From NCBI RefSeq assembly GCF_003323745.1, contig NZ_QOIL01000012.1:1-64000 (forward strand): a stretch of 64,000 nt of DNA, given 5' to 3'. Shown here piece by piece: positions 55,167-64,000 of this stretch (within the stretch, counting starts at the first letter, position 1; each line of letters opens with the position of its first letter). Below the pieces are notes generated by a model. It saw only the letters and a program-made list of their open reading frames with translations. It did not search any database and was not told the DNA's origin. The translations under genes were made by a program, and so were the position numbers. This stretch comes from Sphaerisporangium album (lineage in GTDB: Bacteria; Actinomycetota; Actinomycetes; Streptosporangiales; Streptosporangiaceae).

Positions 55167-56020
55167 CGGACTTCCTCCCGCCCGTGCCAGGCCGCCGCCA
55201 CCCGGACGGCGTCGGCGTTGGGACGCACATGGTGCACGCGCACGCACCAGGCGCCGGCGTGGGCGGCCAGCGCGGTGACCGCCAGCGTCGCGTCGTCGCT
55301 GCCGCTGAACGGCCTGGGCGTGCCCTCGGGATCGGCCAGGAGGCGGCCGAGGAAACGCTTGCGCGACGCGCCGATGATGATCGGATAGCCCAGCCGGCCG
55401 AGCTCGCCGATGCCCGCGAGCAGGGACCAGTTGTGCTCGGACTTCTTCGCGAAGCCGAGGCCGGGGTCGACGATGATCTGCTCTTCCGAGACCCCCTCGG
55501 CGAGTACGGAGTCGACCCGCTTGCGCAGCTCTTCCGAGACCTCGCCGACGACGTCGGAGTAGATCGCGCGATTGTCCATGTCGTGGCTGTGGCCGCGCCA
55601 GTGCATCACGACGTAGGCCACGCCCGAGGCGGCCACCACGCGGGGCATCGCCGGATCGGCCAGCCCGCCGCTCACGTCGTTCACCAGCCGCGCCCCCGCG
55701 CGCACCGCGGCCTCGGCGACCTCGGCGCGCATCGTGTCGACGCTGACCGTCACGCCTTCCTGGGCGAGGGCGCGGATCACCGGCTCGACCCGGCGCAGCT
55801 CCTCGGCCAGGGACACGCGGGCGGCGCCCGGTCGCGTGGACTCGCCGCCCACGTCGACGAGGTCGGCGCCCTGTTCGACGAGGTCAAGGCCGTGGCGGAT
55901 GGCGACGTCGGGGTCGAACCACTGGCCGCCGTCGGAGAAGGAGTCGGGGGTGACGTTGACCACGCCCATCACCAGGCAGCGCCCCGCGTCGGGGAGCCCC
56001 GGCACCGTCCATGTGGTCAT
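55163..56020 (-). CDS. folP: Dihydropteroate synthase
   Basis: This 285-residue TIM barrel joins hydroxymethyl-dihydropterin pyrophosphate and p-aminobenzoate and is the target of sulfonamides. Motifs: MGVVNVTPDSFSDGGQW, ADLVDVGGESTRPGA, RLVNDVSGG, DPGLGFAKKSEHNW and IIGASRKRFLG. The start at 56020 fits the usual N-terminus; the longer frame is not conserved. It overlaps the NTF2-like gene by four bases. Confidence 0.97.
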   Translation of the reverse strand: MTTWTVPGLPDAGRCLVMGVVNVTPDSFSDGGQWFDPDVAIRHGLDLVEQGADLVDVGGESTRPGAARVSLAEELRRVEPVIRALAQEGVTVSVDTMRAEVAEAAVRAGARLVNDVSGGLADPAMPRVVAASGVAYVVMHWRGHSHDMDNRAIYSDVVGEVSEELRKRVDSVLAEGVSEEQIIVDPGLGFAKKSEHNWSLLAGIGELGRLGYPIIIGASRKRFLGRLLADPEGTPRPFSGSDDATLAVTALAAHAGAWCVRVHHVRPNADAVRVAAAWHGREEVR

Positions 56021-56117
56021 GGCGTCAAGCCTAGGTGGTTCTCGGGGGCGATCTGCGCCTTGGGTCCGGCTTGTGGATAACGAATCGGCCGGGCCACCCG
56101 CGGTCGCACAGGCGGAA

Positions 56118-56705
56118 TCAGCGGCGGCCCAGGATGAGGGCCATGGCCTCGGCCCGGGTCTTGTCACTGTCGCGGAAGTCGCCGCGCACCGCCGAGGTGA
56201 TCGTCTTCGCGCCCGGCTTGCGCACGCCGCGCATCGTCATGCACAGGTGCTCGGCCTCGATCACCACGATGACCCCGCGCGGGGCGAGGACGTCCATCAG
56301 CGCGTCGGCGATCTGGGACGTCATGCGCTCCTGGACCTGGGGACGCCGGGCGTAGACGTCGACCAGCCGGGCGAGCTTGGAAAGGCCGGTGATCTGCCCC
56401 TTCTCGTTCGGCACGTAGCCGACGTGGGCGACCCCGTGGAACGGCACGAGGTGGTGCTCGCAGGTGGAGAAGACCTCGATGTCCTTGACCAGGACCATCT
56501 CGTCGTGGTCGGCGTCGAAGACGGTGGTCAGGACATCCTCGGGCGACTGCCCCAGCCCGGCGAACTGCTCGGCGTACGCGCGGGCGACCCGGGCGGGGGT
56601 GTCGACCAGGCCGTCCCGGTCCGGATCTTCACCGATCGCGAGGAGGATCTCGCGAACGGCCTTCTCGATCCGGGCCGAGTCGACCTTGAGGGGGTTCACG
56701 CTCAC
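56118..56705 (-). CDS. folE: GTP cyclohydrolase I
   Basis: This 195-residue enzyme starts folate synthesis from GTP. The zinc ligands and active site are in [19 protein letters not shown] and [19 protein letters not shown] at 56705 lies four bases after the ftsH stop and has GAGG upstream; a GTG two codons later is the alternative. The 97-base gap to folP suggests one transcript from ftsH to DUF3180. Confidence 0.97.
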   Translation of the reverse strand: MSVNPLKVDSARIEKAVREILLAIGEDPDRDGLVDTPARVARAYAEQFAGLGQSPEDVLTTVFDADHDEMVLVKDIEVFSTCEHHLVPFHGVAHVGYVPNEKGQITGLSKLARLVDVYARRPQVQERMTSQIADALMDVLAPRGVIVVIEAEHLCMTMRGVRKPGAKTITSAVRGDFRDSDKTRAEAMALILGRR

Positions 56706-56709
56706 CCGG

Positions 56710-58725
<2,016 letters not shown>

Positions 58726-59019
58726 CCGATGCGGAACCCCTGCGGGCCCGTCCCTTCCTGAACACGGCCTGACACCCCGGGCGGACCCGGGGCTAGCGGC
58801 ATCCAACCGCTCCTACTGACAACCTGACAATCTGACAACCCGGAGAAAAGTGGCTCCCTCCGAGACATCCGAAGGTACACCGGGGCGCCGCGCAGGGTCA
58901 CTGCTCCGGCGACACCGGCTTTGTCCTACCAACGTACGTCAGGCGGCCCGGTGTTCCCCACGGCGAGACCGAATAAGGGGGCGACTCACCGGTAATGGAC
59001 CCGGAACTTCGCTCAGGGC

Positions 59020-59577
59020 TTACTCGGCGCCGTACACGTGACGCGCGAGGGTGCCGATGAAGGGGAGATTGCGGTACCGCTCGGCGTAGTCGAGGCCGTA
59101 CCCGATCACGAACTCGTTGGGGATGTCGAAGCCGACGTACTTCACGTCGATCGGCACCTTCACCGCGTCCGGCTTGCGCAACAGGGTGCAGATCTCGACC
59201 GACGCGGGGTCGCGCGAGCGCAGGTTGTGCACGAGCCACGACAGCGTCAGCCCGGAGTCGATGATGTCCTCGACGACCAGGACGTGCCGCCCGGCGATGT
59301 CGGTGTCGAGGTCCTTCAGCGTGCGCACGACGCCCGAGGACTTGGTGCCCGCCCCGTAGGACGACACGGCCATCCAGTCCATCTCGACCTTGATGTGCAG
59401 CGCGCGCGCCAGATCGGCCATGACCATGACCGCACCCTTGAGCACCCCGACGATTAAGAGATCCTTGCCCGCGTAGTCCGCGTCGATCTGCCCGGCGAGC
59501 TCCTTGATCTTCGCCTGAAGTTCTTCCTCGGGAATGAGGACCCTTTCCAGGTCCTTGCCCATGTCAGCTGCGTCCAC
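59020..59577 (-). CDS. hpt: Hypoxanthine phosphoribosyltransferase
   Basis: This 185-residue purine salvage enzyme has the PRPP-binding motif VLVVEDIIDSGLTL and the KGAVMVMADLARAL and RKPDAVKVPIDVKYVGF parts typical for Hpt. GTG at 59577 is taken as start because GAAGGAAA lies upstream and the following VDAADMGKDLERV resembles the Streptomyces N-terminus; an ATG five codons later (59562) is possible. tilS lies directly upstream with a 13-base gap, the common actinobacterial order tilS-hpt-ftsH. Confidence 0.95.
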   Translation of the reverse strand: MDAADMGKDLERVLIPEEELQAKIKELAGQIDADYAGKDLLIVGVLKGAVMVMADLARALHIKVEMDWMAVSSYGAGTKSSGVVRTLKDLDTDIAGRHVLVVEDIIDSGLTLSWLVHNLRSRDPASVEICTLLRKPDAVKVPIDVKYVGFDIPNEFVIGYGLDYAERYRNLPFIGTLARHVYGAE

Positions 59578-59590
59578 CTGGGGATTTCCT

Positions 59591-60568
59591 TCACAAGAGG
59601 GTGCTGGCGAACACCAGGGTGCCATACCGCCGGACCACTCCCACCCCCCCGGGCAGTTCGACCATCCGCTGCCCGCGCCACTGCGTGACCAGCCGGTCCA
59701 CCTCCGCGATGTGGACGGCCGCGAGCGCCGACGCGTTCGCCCCCGCCGCCAGGGCCGCCCGCTGGATCACCCTGCGCCGCACGGCGGCGGGCAGGTCCTT
59801 GATGCCGTCCACGGTCAGCTCGACCCCGATGCCCCTGACCTGCCCGTACACCTCGTCGGCCCAGTCGTCCAGCGCGTCGGCGTCGTCCCTGCACAGGGCG
59901 GCGGTACGGGCGAGCGCCTCGGTGACACCGGGCCCTAGCGCGCCTTCCAGCACCGGCAGGACGTCGTGCCGGACGCGCGAGCGGGCGTAGGAGTGATCGG
60001 TGTTGTGCGGGTCCTCCCAGGGCGCCAGGTCCAGCGCGACGCAGGCCGCGCGGGCCGTCGCGCGGGAGACGCCCAGCATCGGCCTGCGGTAGAGGCCCGA
60101 GACCGCCGCCATCCCGGCGAGCGACCGGGTTCCGCTGCCCCGCGCGAGCCGCAGCAGGACCGTCTCGGCCTGGTCGTCGAGGGTGTGCCCCAGCAGCACG
60201 GCCGACGCGCCCAAGCGGCGCGCGGCGGCCGAGAGCGCCTCGTACCGGGCGTCGCGGGCCGCGGCCTCGGGACCGCCCTCGCGCCCCACCGTGACGGTCA
60301 GCACCTCGGCGGGCGCCAGCCCCAGAGTCCCCGCCAGGCCCGCGACGCCGAGCGCGCGCTCGGCCGAGCCCTCCTGCAGGCGGTGGTCGACGGTGAGCAG
60401 GCCCGCGCGCAGGCCCACGCGGGGCGCGGCGAAGCCCAGGCAGGCCGCGAGCGCGAGAGAGTCGCCCCCGCCGCTGCACGCGGCCAGAACGAGCGCCCCG
60501 GCCGGCAGGTCGCCCAGCGACAGGCGCACGGCACGCCGGATCTCGGCGACGGCGGGATGCGGACCCAT
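59591..60568 (-). CDS. tilS: tRNA(Ile)-lysidine synthetase
   Basis: This 325-residue N-type ATP pyrophosphatase modifies the wobble cytidine of tRNA-Ile2 with lysine and is essential. The P-loop is in [18 protein letters not shown], the substrate-binding part in [20 protein letters not shown], and a C-terminal helical domain follows. The start is ATG at 60568. Length fits the actinobacterial form, which lacks part of the E. coli C-terminal domains. Confidence 0.95.
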   Translation of the reverse strand: MGPHPAVAEIRRAVRLSLGDLPAGALVLAACSGGGDSLALAACLGFAAPRVGLRAGLLTVDHRLQEGSAERALGVAGLAGTLGLAPAEVLTVTVGREGGPEAAARDARYEALSAAARRLGASAVLLGHTLDDQAETVLLRLARGSGTRSLAGMAAVSGLYRRPMLGVSRATARAACVALDLAPWEDPHNTDHSYARSRVRHDVLPVLEGALGPGVTEALARTAALCRDDADALDDWADEVYGQVRGIGVELTVDGIKDLPAAVRRRVIQRAALAAGANASALAAVHIAEVDRLVTQWRGQRMVELPGGVGVVRRYGTLVFASTLL

Positions 60569-60609
60569 GCTCCTAGTCTGTATTCATGGCCGCGCCTCCG
60601 GCACGGCGG

Positions 60610-60724
60610 TTCATGAGGCTGTGCCTATGGCCTCGCTCCGCTCGGCGTGTTCGGGGCGCCTATGAGCCTGCGCCCCGAACCTCGTTCACGGCCTCGCTCC
60701 GCTCGGCGGGTTCAGGAGGCTGTG
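60610..60724. repeat. Nested direct repeat and hairpin between tilS and the metalloprotease gene
   Basis: A 19-base direct repeat (GGCCTCGCTCCGCTCGGCG, at 60629-60647 and 60690-60708) flanks a hairpin, and a second near-repeat surrounds it: TTCATGAGGCTGTG at 60610-60623 and TTCAGGAGGCTGTG at 60711-60724. The whole looks like a duplicated unit around a terminator. The CTCGCTCCGCTCGG sort of block is frequent in actinomycete genomes. Confidence 0.7.
60649..60680 (-). terminator. Hairpin in the repeat, terminator of the metalloprotease gene
   Basis: GTTCGGGGCGC and GCGCCCCGAAC form perfect 11-base arms around ten bases, 31 bases after the stop of the metalloprotease gene. Confidence 0.7.
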
Positions 60725-61809
60725 TTTCCGTTGGACGCGGGCAGTTGGGGGGCGTTGATCACGCGGTTGATCCAGAGCTCGGGGTCCTTGATCTCGGCGT
60801 GGGAAGGCAGGGTCGCGGGCGAGCCCCACACGCGGTTGAAGCCGTCGATGCCGGTCTCGCCGACGACCTTGCGGACGAACGCGGCGCCCTCGGCGTACTG
60901 CTTCATCTTCAGGTCGACGCCGAGCAGCCGCCTCAGCGTCTTGTCGAAGCGCGAGCCGCCCTCGCGCCGGTGCTGGAACCTGGAGCGGATCTCGGCCACC
61001 GACGGCACCACGGCGGGCCCGACGGCGTCCATCACGTAGTCGCCGTGCCCCTCGACCAGCGTCATCACGGCCGTGAGCCGGTCCAGGATCTCCTTCTGCT
61101 CGGGAGTCTGGATGGCGTCGATCAGGTTGCCCTCGCCGCCCTTGATCGCGTCGGCGACGGCGTCGGAGGCGGCGCGCATGCGTTCGAGCAGCGTGCCGAG
61201 ATCGAGGTCGGAGGCCAGCAGGAACTCGGTCATCTGCGACCGGACGTACTCGCGCAGCCAGGGCACGCCCGTGAACTGCACGCGGTGGGTCTCCTCGTGG
61301 AGGCACACCCACAGGCGGAAGTCACGGGGGTTGACGCCGAGCTCGCGCTCGGTGTTGACGATGTTGGGCGCGACCAGCGTGAGCCGGCCCGTGGGCGACT
61401 GCCCGCTCGGGTCGGGCGGGAGGAACAGCTCGTACTGCCCCAGCACGCGCGTCGCCAGGAACGCGAGCACCGCCCCCACCTCGACGCCGGTCACCCGCGA
61501 CCCGACGACCCCGACGATCGCGGGGATCTGCGAGCGCCGCGCGTTCATACGCTCGGTCAGCGGTTCGAGGACCACCCGGAACCCGTCGACGTTGGCGCGG
61601 ATCCACCCGGGGCGGTCCACGATCGTGGCGGCCTCCGGCTCGGCCGCCCCGTCGATGCGGGCGAACTCCTGTACGTGCCCCTCGGCCTCGCGCGACAGCC
61701 TCCGGAGCTCGGAGACGGCGTGCTTCGCTTCCTCCCGGCTCACCTGCGGGCCGGGGCGGACTAGACGGACACCGGTCGATACGGCCAGATCCCAGTCGAT
61801 CACCTGCAT
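60712..61809 (-). CDS. Zinc-dependent metalloprotease-like protein (coenzyme F420-associated family)
   Basis: This 365-residue protein has a HEETH zinc motif (WVCLHEETHRVQFTGVPWLR, about 166-185) with a possible third ligand in the GHGDYV segment about 80 residues on. It matches an actinobacterial family annotated as zincin-like or F420 biosynthesis-associated, found near tilS in many genomes, with no proven substrate. ATG at 61809 follows GGTGGTGAAC; the longer GTG start adds three residues. The gene is followed by the hairpin at 60649-60680. Confidence 0.85.
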   Translation of the reverse strand: MQVIDWDLAVSTGVRLVRPGPQVSREEAKHAVSELRRLSREAEGHVQEFARIDGAAEPEAATIVDRPGWIRANVDGFRVVLEPLTERMNARRSQIPAIVGVVGSRVTGVEVGAVLAFLATRVLGQYELFLPPDPSGQSPTGRLTLVAPNIVNTERELGVNPRDFRLWVCLHEETHRVQFTGVPWLREYVRSQMTEFLLASDLDLGTLLERMRAASDAVADAIKGGEGNLIDAIQTPEQKEILDRLTAVMTLVEGHGDYVMDAVGPAVVPSVAEIRSRFQHRREGGSRFDKTLRRLLGVDLKMKQYAEGAAFVRKVVGETGIDGFNRVWGSPATLPSHAEIKDPELWINRVINAPQLPASNGNTAS

Positions 61810-61837
61810 GTTCACCACCGTACGTCGTCCGGGGTCG

Positions 61838-63247
61838 TCATGAGCACCCGCATCCGGAGACGAGGGCGGCCAGCCTGTCGAGCGCCGCCACGGCCCCGTC
61901 GGGATCGCGGACGTCGTCGGCCATGAACGCGAAGGCCACGAGCCGGCCGTCGGCGGTCCGCGCGAGACCTGTCAAGGTGTTCACCCCGTTCAACGTGCCC
62001 GTTTTGGCCCTTACCACTCCCGCCCCGGCCTTCGCCTCGCCCTTGGCGTAACGATGGCCGAGGGTTCCGGTGAATCCGGCGATGGGCAGGCCGCTTATCG
62101 CCGCCCGCAGGTGGGGGTTGGCGGGGGACGCCGCCAGCGAGACCAGGCGGGCGAGCGCGGCCGGGGTGATCCGGTTGCGGGTGGAGAGGCCGCTTCCGTC
62201 GTTGACGACGACCCCGGCGTCGGCGCCCAGCCGCTTCAGCGTGGCCCGCACGGCCTGGGAGGCGCCCGCGAAGCCGCCGGGCCGGCCTTCCTTGATCGCC
62301 ACCAGGTGGGCCAGCGCCTCGGCGAGGTCGTTGTCGCTCTCGGTCAGCATGTGCTCGACCAGCTCGTACACCGCCGGGGACTCCACCCGGGCGACCTCCT
62401 TGGCGCCCGCCGCGGCCTTCGCCCGCTTGATCGACTTACCGACTCTGACGCCGTACCGCTGGAGCTGGGCCGCGAAGGCCTCGGCGGCCGTCCGCGGCGG
62501 GTCGGCGTACCGGGGCGAGTTCTCGTTGCGCGGGTCCTGGCGGCCCTCGTCGATGGTCAGGGCCGTGACCGGGGCCACGCTGCCCTCGGGGATGTACCCG
62601 GGCTTCCAGCCGGGCGCCGTGCGCGGGCCGGAGAACAGGGAGTCGTCATAGGTGAGCGAGACCGCGGTGACACCGGCCGCCTTGAGCGCCTGCGCCGTGC
62701 GGGACGCCAGGGTGGCCAGGGACGCGAACCGGGGGTACCCGGGCCCGCGGGCCGACCTCGGGCTCGCCAGCGTCGGATCGCCCCCGCCGACCAGCGTCAA
62801 CGTGCCCGGCCTGCCCTGGAGCACGCGGGTCGCGATCTTGGTGTCGGGGCCGAGCTCGGTGAGCGCGGCGACGGCCGTCACGACCTTGGTGGTGGAGGCC
62901 GGCGTGATGCCGATGTCGGCCCTGCTGGCGAACAGCGTGGCTCCCCCGGAGACGTCGACGACCACGGCCCCCACGTTGCCGCCCAGCGCGGAGTCACCCA
63001 TCGCGCGGGTGAGCTGGGCGGCCAAAGTACCCTTTCCCGGGAGAGATCCTTCAGGGGCCGGTGGCAGGACGGGACCCGAGGTGACGATGGCGACGGGAGC
63101 CCGCGTCGGCGTGGCGGCCTTGACCGGCGGGCTCGCGGTGGCACCGCTCAGCCCTCCGGACGCGAGGACGTACGCGCCCACGGCGCAGACGAACGCCTGC
63201 AGCAGGGCGAGAGTCGCCACCGCCGCCGCGCGCTCGTGTCGTACCAC
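61838..63247 (-). CDS. dacB: D-alanyl-D-alanine carboxypeptidase/endopeptidase (PBP4 type)
   Basis: This 469-residue secreted penicillin-binding protein has an N-terminal hydrophobic segment (about 10-28) as signal or anchor. The three active-site motifs are STTK (in ITPASTTKVVTAV), SDN (in TESDNDLAEALAHL) and KTG (in RAKTGTLNGV). It trims peptide stems or crosslinks in peptidoglycan. The start is GTG at 63247 with AAGGGGG eight bases upstream. It is divergent from ppa with a 98-base shared promoter region; the metalloprotease gene follows 28 bases later and may be co-transcribed. Confidence 0.95.
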   Translation of the reverse strand: MVRHERAAAVATLALLQAFVCAVGAYVLASGGLSGATASPPVKAATPTRAPVAIVTSGPVLPPAPEGSLPGKGTLAAQLTRAMGDSALGGNVGAVVVDVSGGATLFASRADIGITPASTTKVVTAVAALTELGPDTKIATRVLQGRPGTLTLVGGGDPTLASPRSARGPGYPRFASLATLASRTAQALKAAGVTAVSLTYDDSLFSGPRTAPGWKPGYIPEGSVAPVTALTIDEGRQDPRNENSPRYADPPRTAAEAFAAQLQRYGVRVGKSIKRAKAAAGAKEVARVESPAVYELVEHMLTESDNDLAEALAHLVAIKEGRPGGFAGASQAVRATLKRLGADAGVVVNDGSGLSTRNRITPAALARLVSLAASPANPHLRAAISGLPIAGFTGTLGHRYAKGEAKAGAGVVRAKTGTLNGVNTLTGLARTADGRLVAFAFMADDVRDPDGAVAALDRLAALVSGCGCS

Positions 63248-63345
63248 CTCGCCGGCCCCCTTCTCACATGCGTCATCCTGGAAATACGTCTACGAGACAT
63301 TAACGCCCGTCCGGAGTGCCCGGACGGCTGAGCGGAGGAACCGCA

Positions 63346-63876
63346 GTGGAGTTCGACGTTGTCGTTGAGATTCCGAAAGGACAACGCAACAAGTACGAGG
63401 TTGATCACAAGACGGGCAGGATCCGCCTGGACCGCCTGCTTTTCACCTCCACGCAGTACCCCGCCGACTACGGCTTCATCGAGAACACCCTGGGCGAGGA
63501 CGGCGACCCGCTCGACGCCCTCGTGCTCCTGCAGGAGCCGACGTTCCCCGGCTGCCTCATCAGCTGCCGCGCGGTCGGCATGTTCCGGATGAAGGACGAG
63601 AAGGGCGGGGACGACAAGGTCCTGTGCGTGCCGGCCACGGATCCCCGCATGGAACACATCCGTGACATTCATCACGTCCCCGAGTTCGACCGGCTGGAGA
63701 TCCAGCACTTCTTCGAGGTCTACAAGGACCTGGAGCCCGGCAAGTCGGTCGAGGGGGCGAACTGGGTCGGCCGGGTGGAGGCCGAGCTGGAGATCCAGCG
63801 GTCGGCCAAGCGTCACCTCGATCACGAGGAGCACGCCGCCCCGGAGAACCCGCTGATCAACGGGGAGGAGCACTGA
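63346..63876 (+). CDS. ppa: Inorganic pyrophosphatase
   Basis: This 176-residue family I enzyme hydrolyses pyrophosphate to drive biosynthesis. The signature [11 protein letters not shown] holds the metal-binding Asp residues; [18 protein letters not shown] and [13 protein letters not shown] are conserved. GTG at 63346 with GGAGGAACCGCA upstream is the start; the frame continues ten codons further without a ribosome binding site. Confidence 0.97.
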   Translation: MEFDVVVEIPKGQRNKYEVDHKTGRIRLDRLLFTSTQYPADYGFIENTLGEDGDPLDALVLLQEPTFPGCLISCRAVGMFRMKDEKGGDDKVLCVPATDPRMEHIRDIHHVPEFDRLEIQHFFEVYKDLEPGKSVEGANWVGRVEAELEIQRSAKRHLDHEEHAAPENPLINGEEH

Positions 63877-63908
63877 CGCCGCCCACCCGCGAAGAAGACC
63901 GGCGGCCG

Positions 63909-63922
63909 GGGGCGCAGGCCCC
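63909..63922 (+). terminator. Weak hairpin after ppa
   Basis: GGGGC and GCCCC around four bases, 33 bases after the ppa stop codon. Plausible terminator; the remaining 78 bases to the window end show no supported gene. Confidence 0.4.
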
Positions 63923-64000
63923 GTGACGGCCGTGGTCTGACCACGCCCACCATGTGCGGGCGCCAGATGGACGCGACGCGCACCACGTCCCCGGTGCTGG

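Noticed and set aside
63877-64000. Open - strand frame running off the window end
   Set aside because: It would continue into the ppa coding region and no domain can be read in 40 codons; insufficient support for a partial gene.

Overview
The window is high-GC, densely packed actinobacterial chromosome. Gene content and order point to a filamentous actinomycete of the Streptosporangiaceae type (Nonomuraea, Streptosporangium, Microbispora and relatives). The main pointers are lsr2 upstream of clpC, radA followed by disA, a polar-growth coiled-coil protein, a SAM-IV riboswitch, an actinobacterial ydaO c-di-AMP riboswitch and a ftsH-folE-folP-folB-folK block. The genus is an inference. No insertion sequence, phage, CRISPR array, rRNA or tRNA was seen; the only clear gene relic is a fragment of a periplasmic binding protein near the left end.

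Left part (1-14.4 kb): an XRE-type regulator, the binding-protein pseudogene, and a translationally coupled ECF sigma / CU044_5270-type membrane protein / lipoprotein unit. Next comes a probable quaternary-amine uptake and breakdown cluster: an ATPase, fused double permease and binding protein of the ProU/OpuA type, a choline-dehydrogenase-like GMC oxidoreductase, an IclR regulator, and a Rieske oxygenase with the Glu bridge typical of carnitine and betaine oxygenases. VanZ and GntR/UTRA genes and a small conserved gene follow.

Middle (14.4-41 kb): a Scy/DivIVA-like coiled-coil protein, a gamma-carbonic-anhydrase-like protein, an orphan CsoR with an operator-like dyad, a glycosyltransferase pair, an EtfD-like membrane Fe-S oxidoreductase with a TetR neighbour, and a MerR-thioredoxin pair. 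These are followed by radA, disA (c-di-AMP synthase), mutY, an EboE-like TIM barrel, clpC, lsr2, a 47-residue membrane protein, an RDD protein with a long Gly-Tyr-Gln tail, and argA. A ydaO-type c-di-AMP riboswitch leads an NlpC/P60 cell-wall hydrolase, so the second messenger made by DisA is read about 10 kb away.

Right part (41-64 kb): cofactor and housekeeping genes. A gene in which nadB and nadC are fused is coupled to coaX and followed by panC and a DUF2520 Rossmann protein (NAD and CoA supply). Then come a MidA-like methyltransferase, a P450, TerC, and a SAM-IV riboswitch controlling a TTG-started cysteine-desulfurase-like gene followed by a lone nuoD homologue. The folate operon (folE, folP, an NTF2-like protein, folB, folK, DUF3180) is read with ftsH, near hpt and tilS. 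A zinc metalloprotease, a PBP4-type DD-peptidase (dacB) and inorganic pyrophosphatase (ppa) finish the window.

Nothing was run, so every family call rests on reading motifs and gene order. The items judged most worth checking are the nadB-nadC fusion, the two riboswitch-gene pairs, the quaternary-amine cluster with shared TTGCG half-sites, the small membrane gene before lsr2, and the NTF2-like gene locked inside the folate operon.
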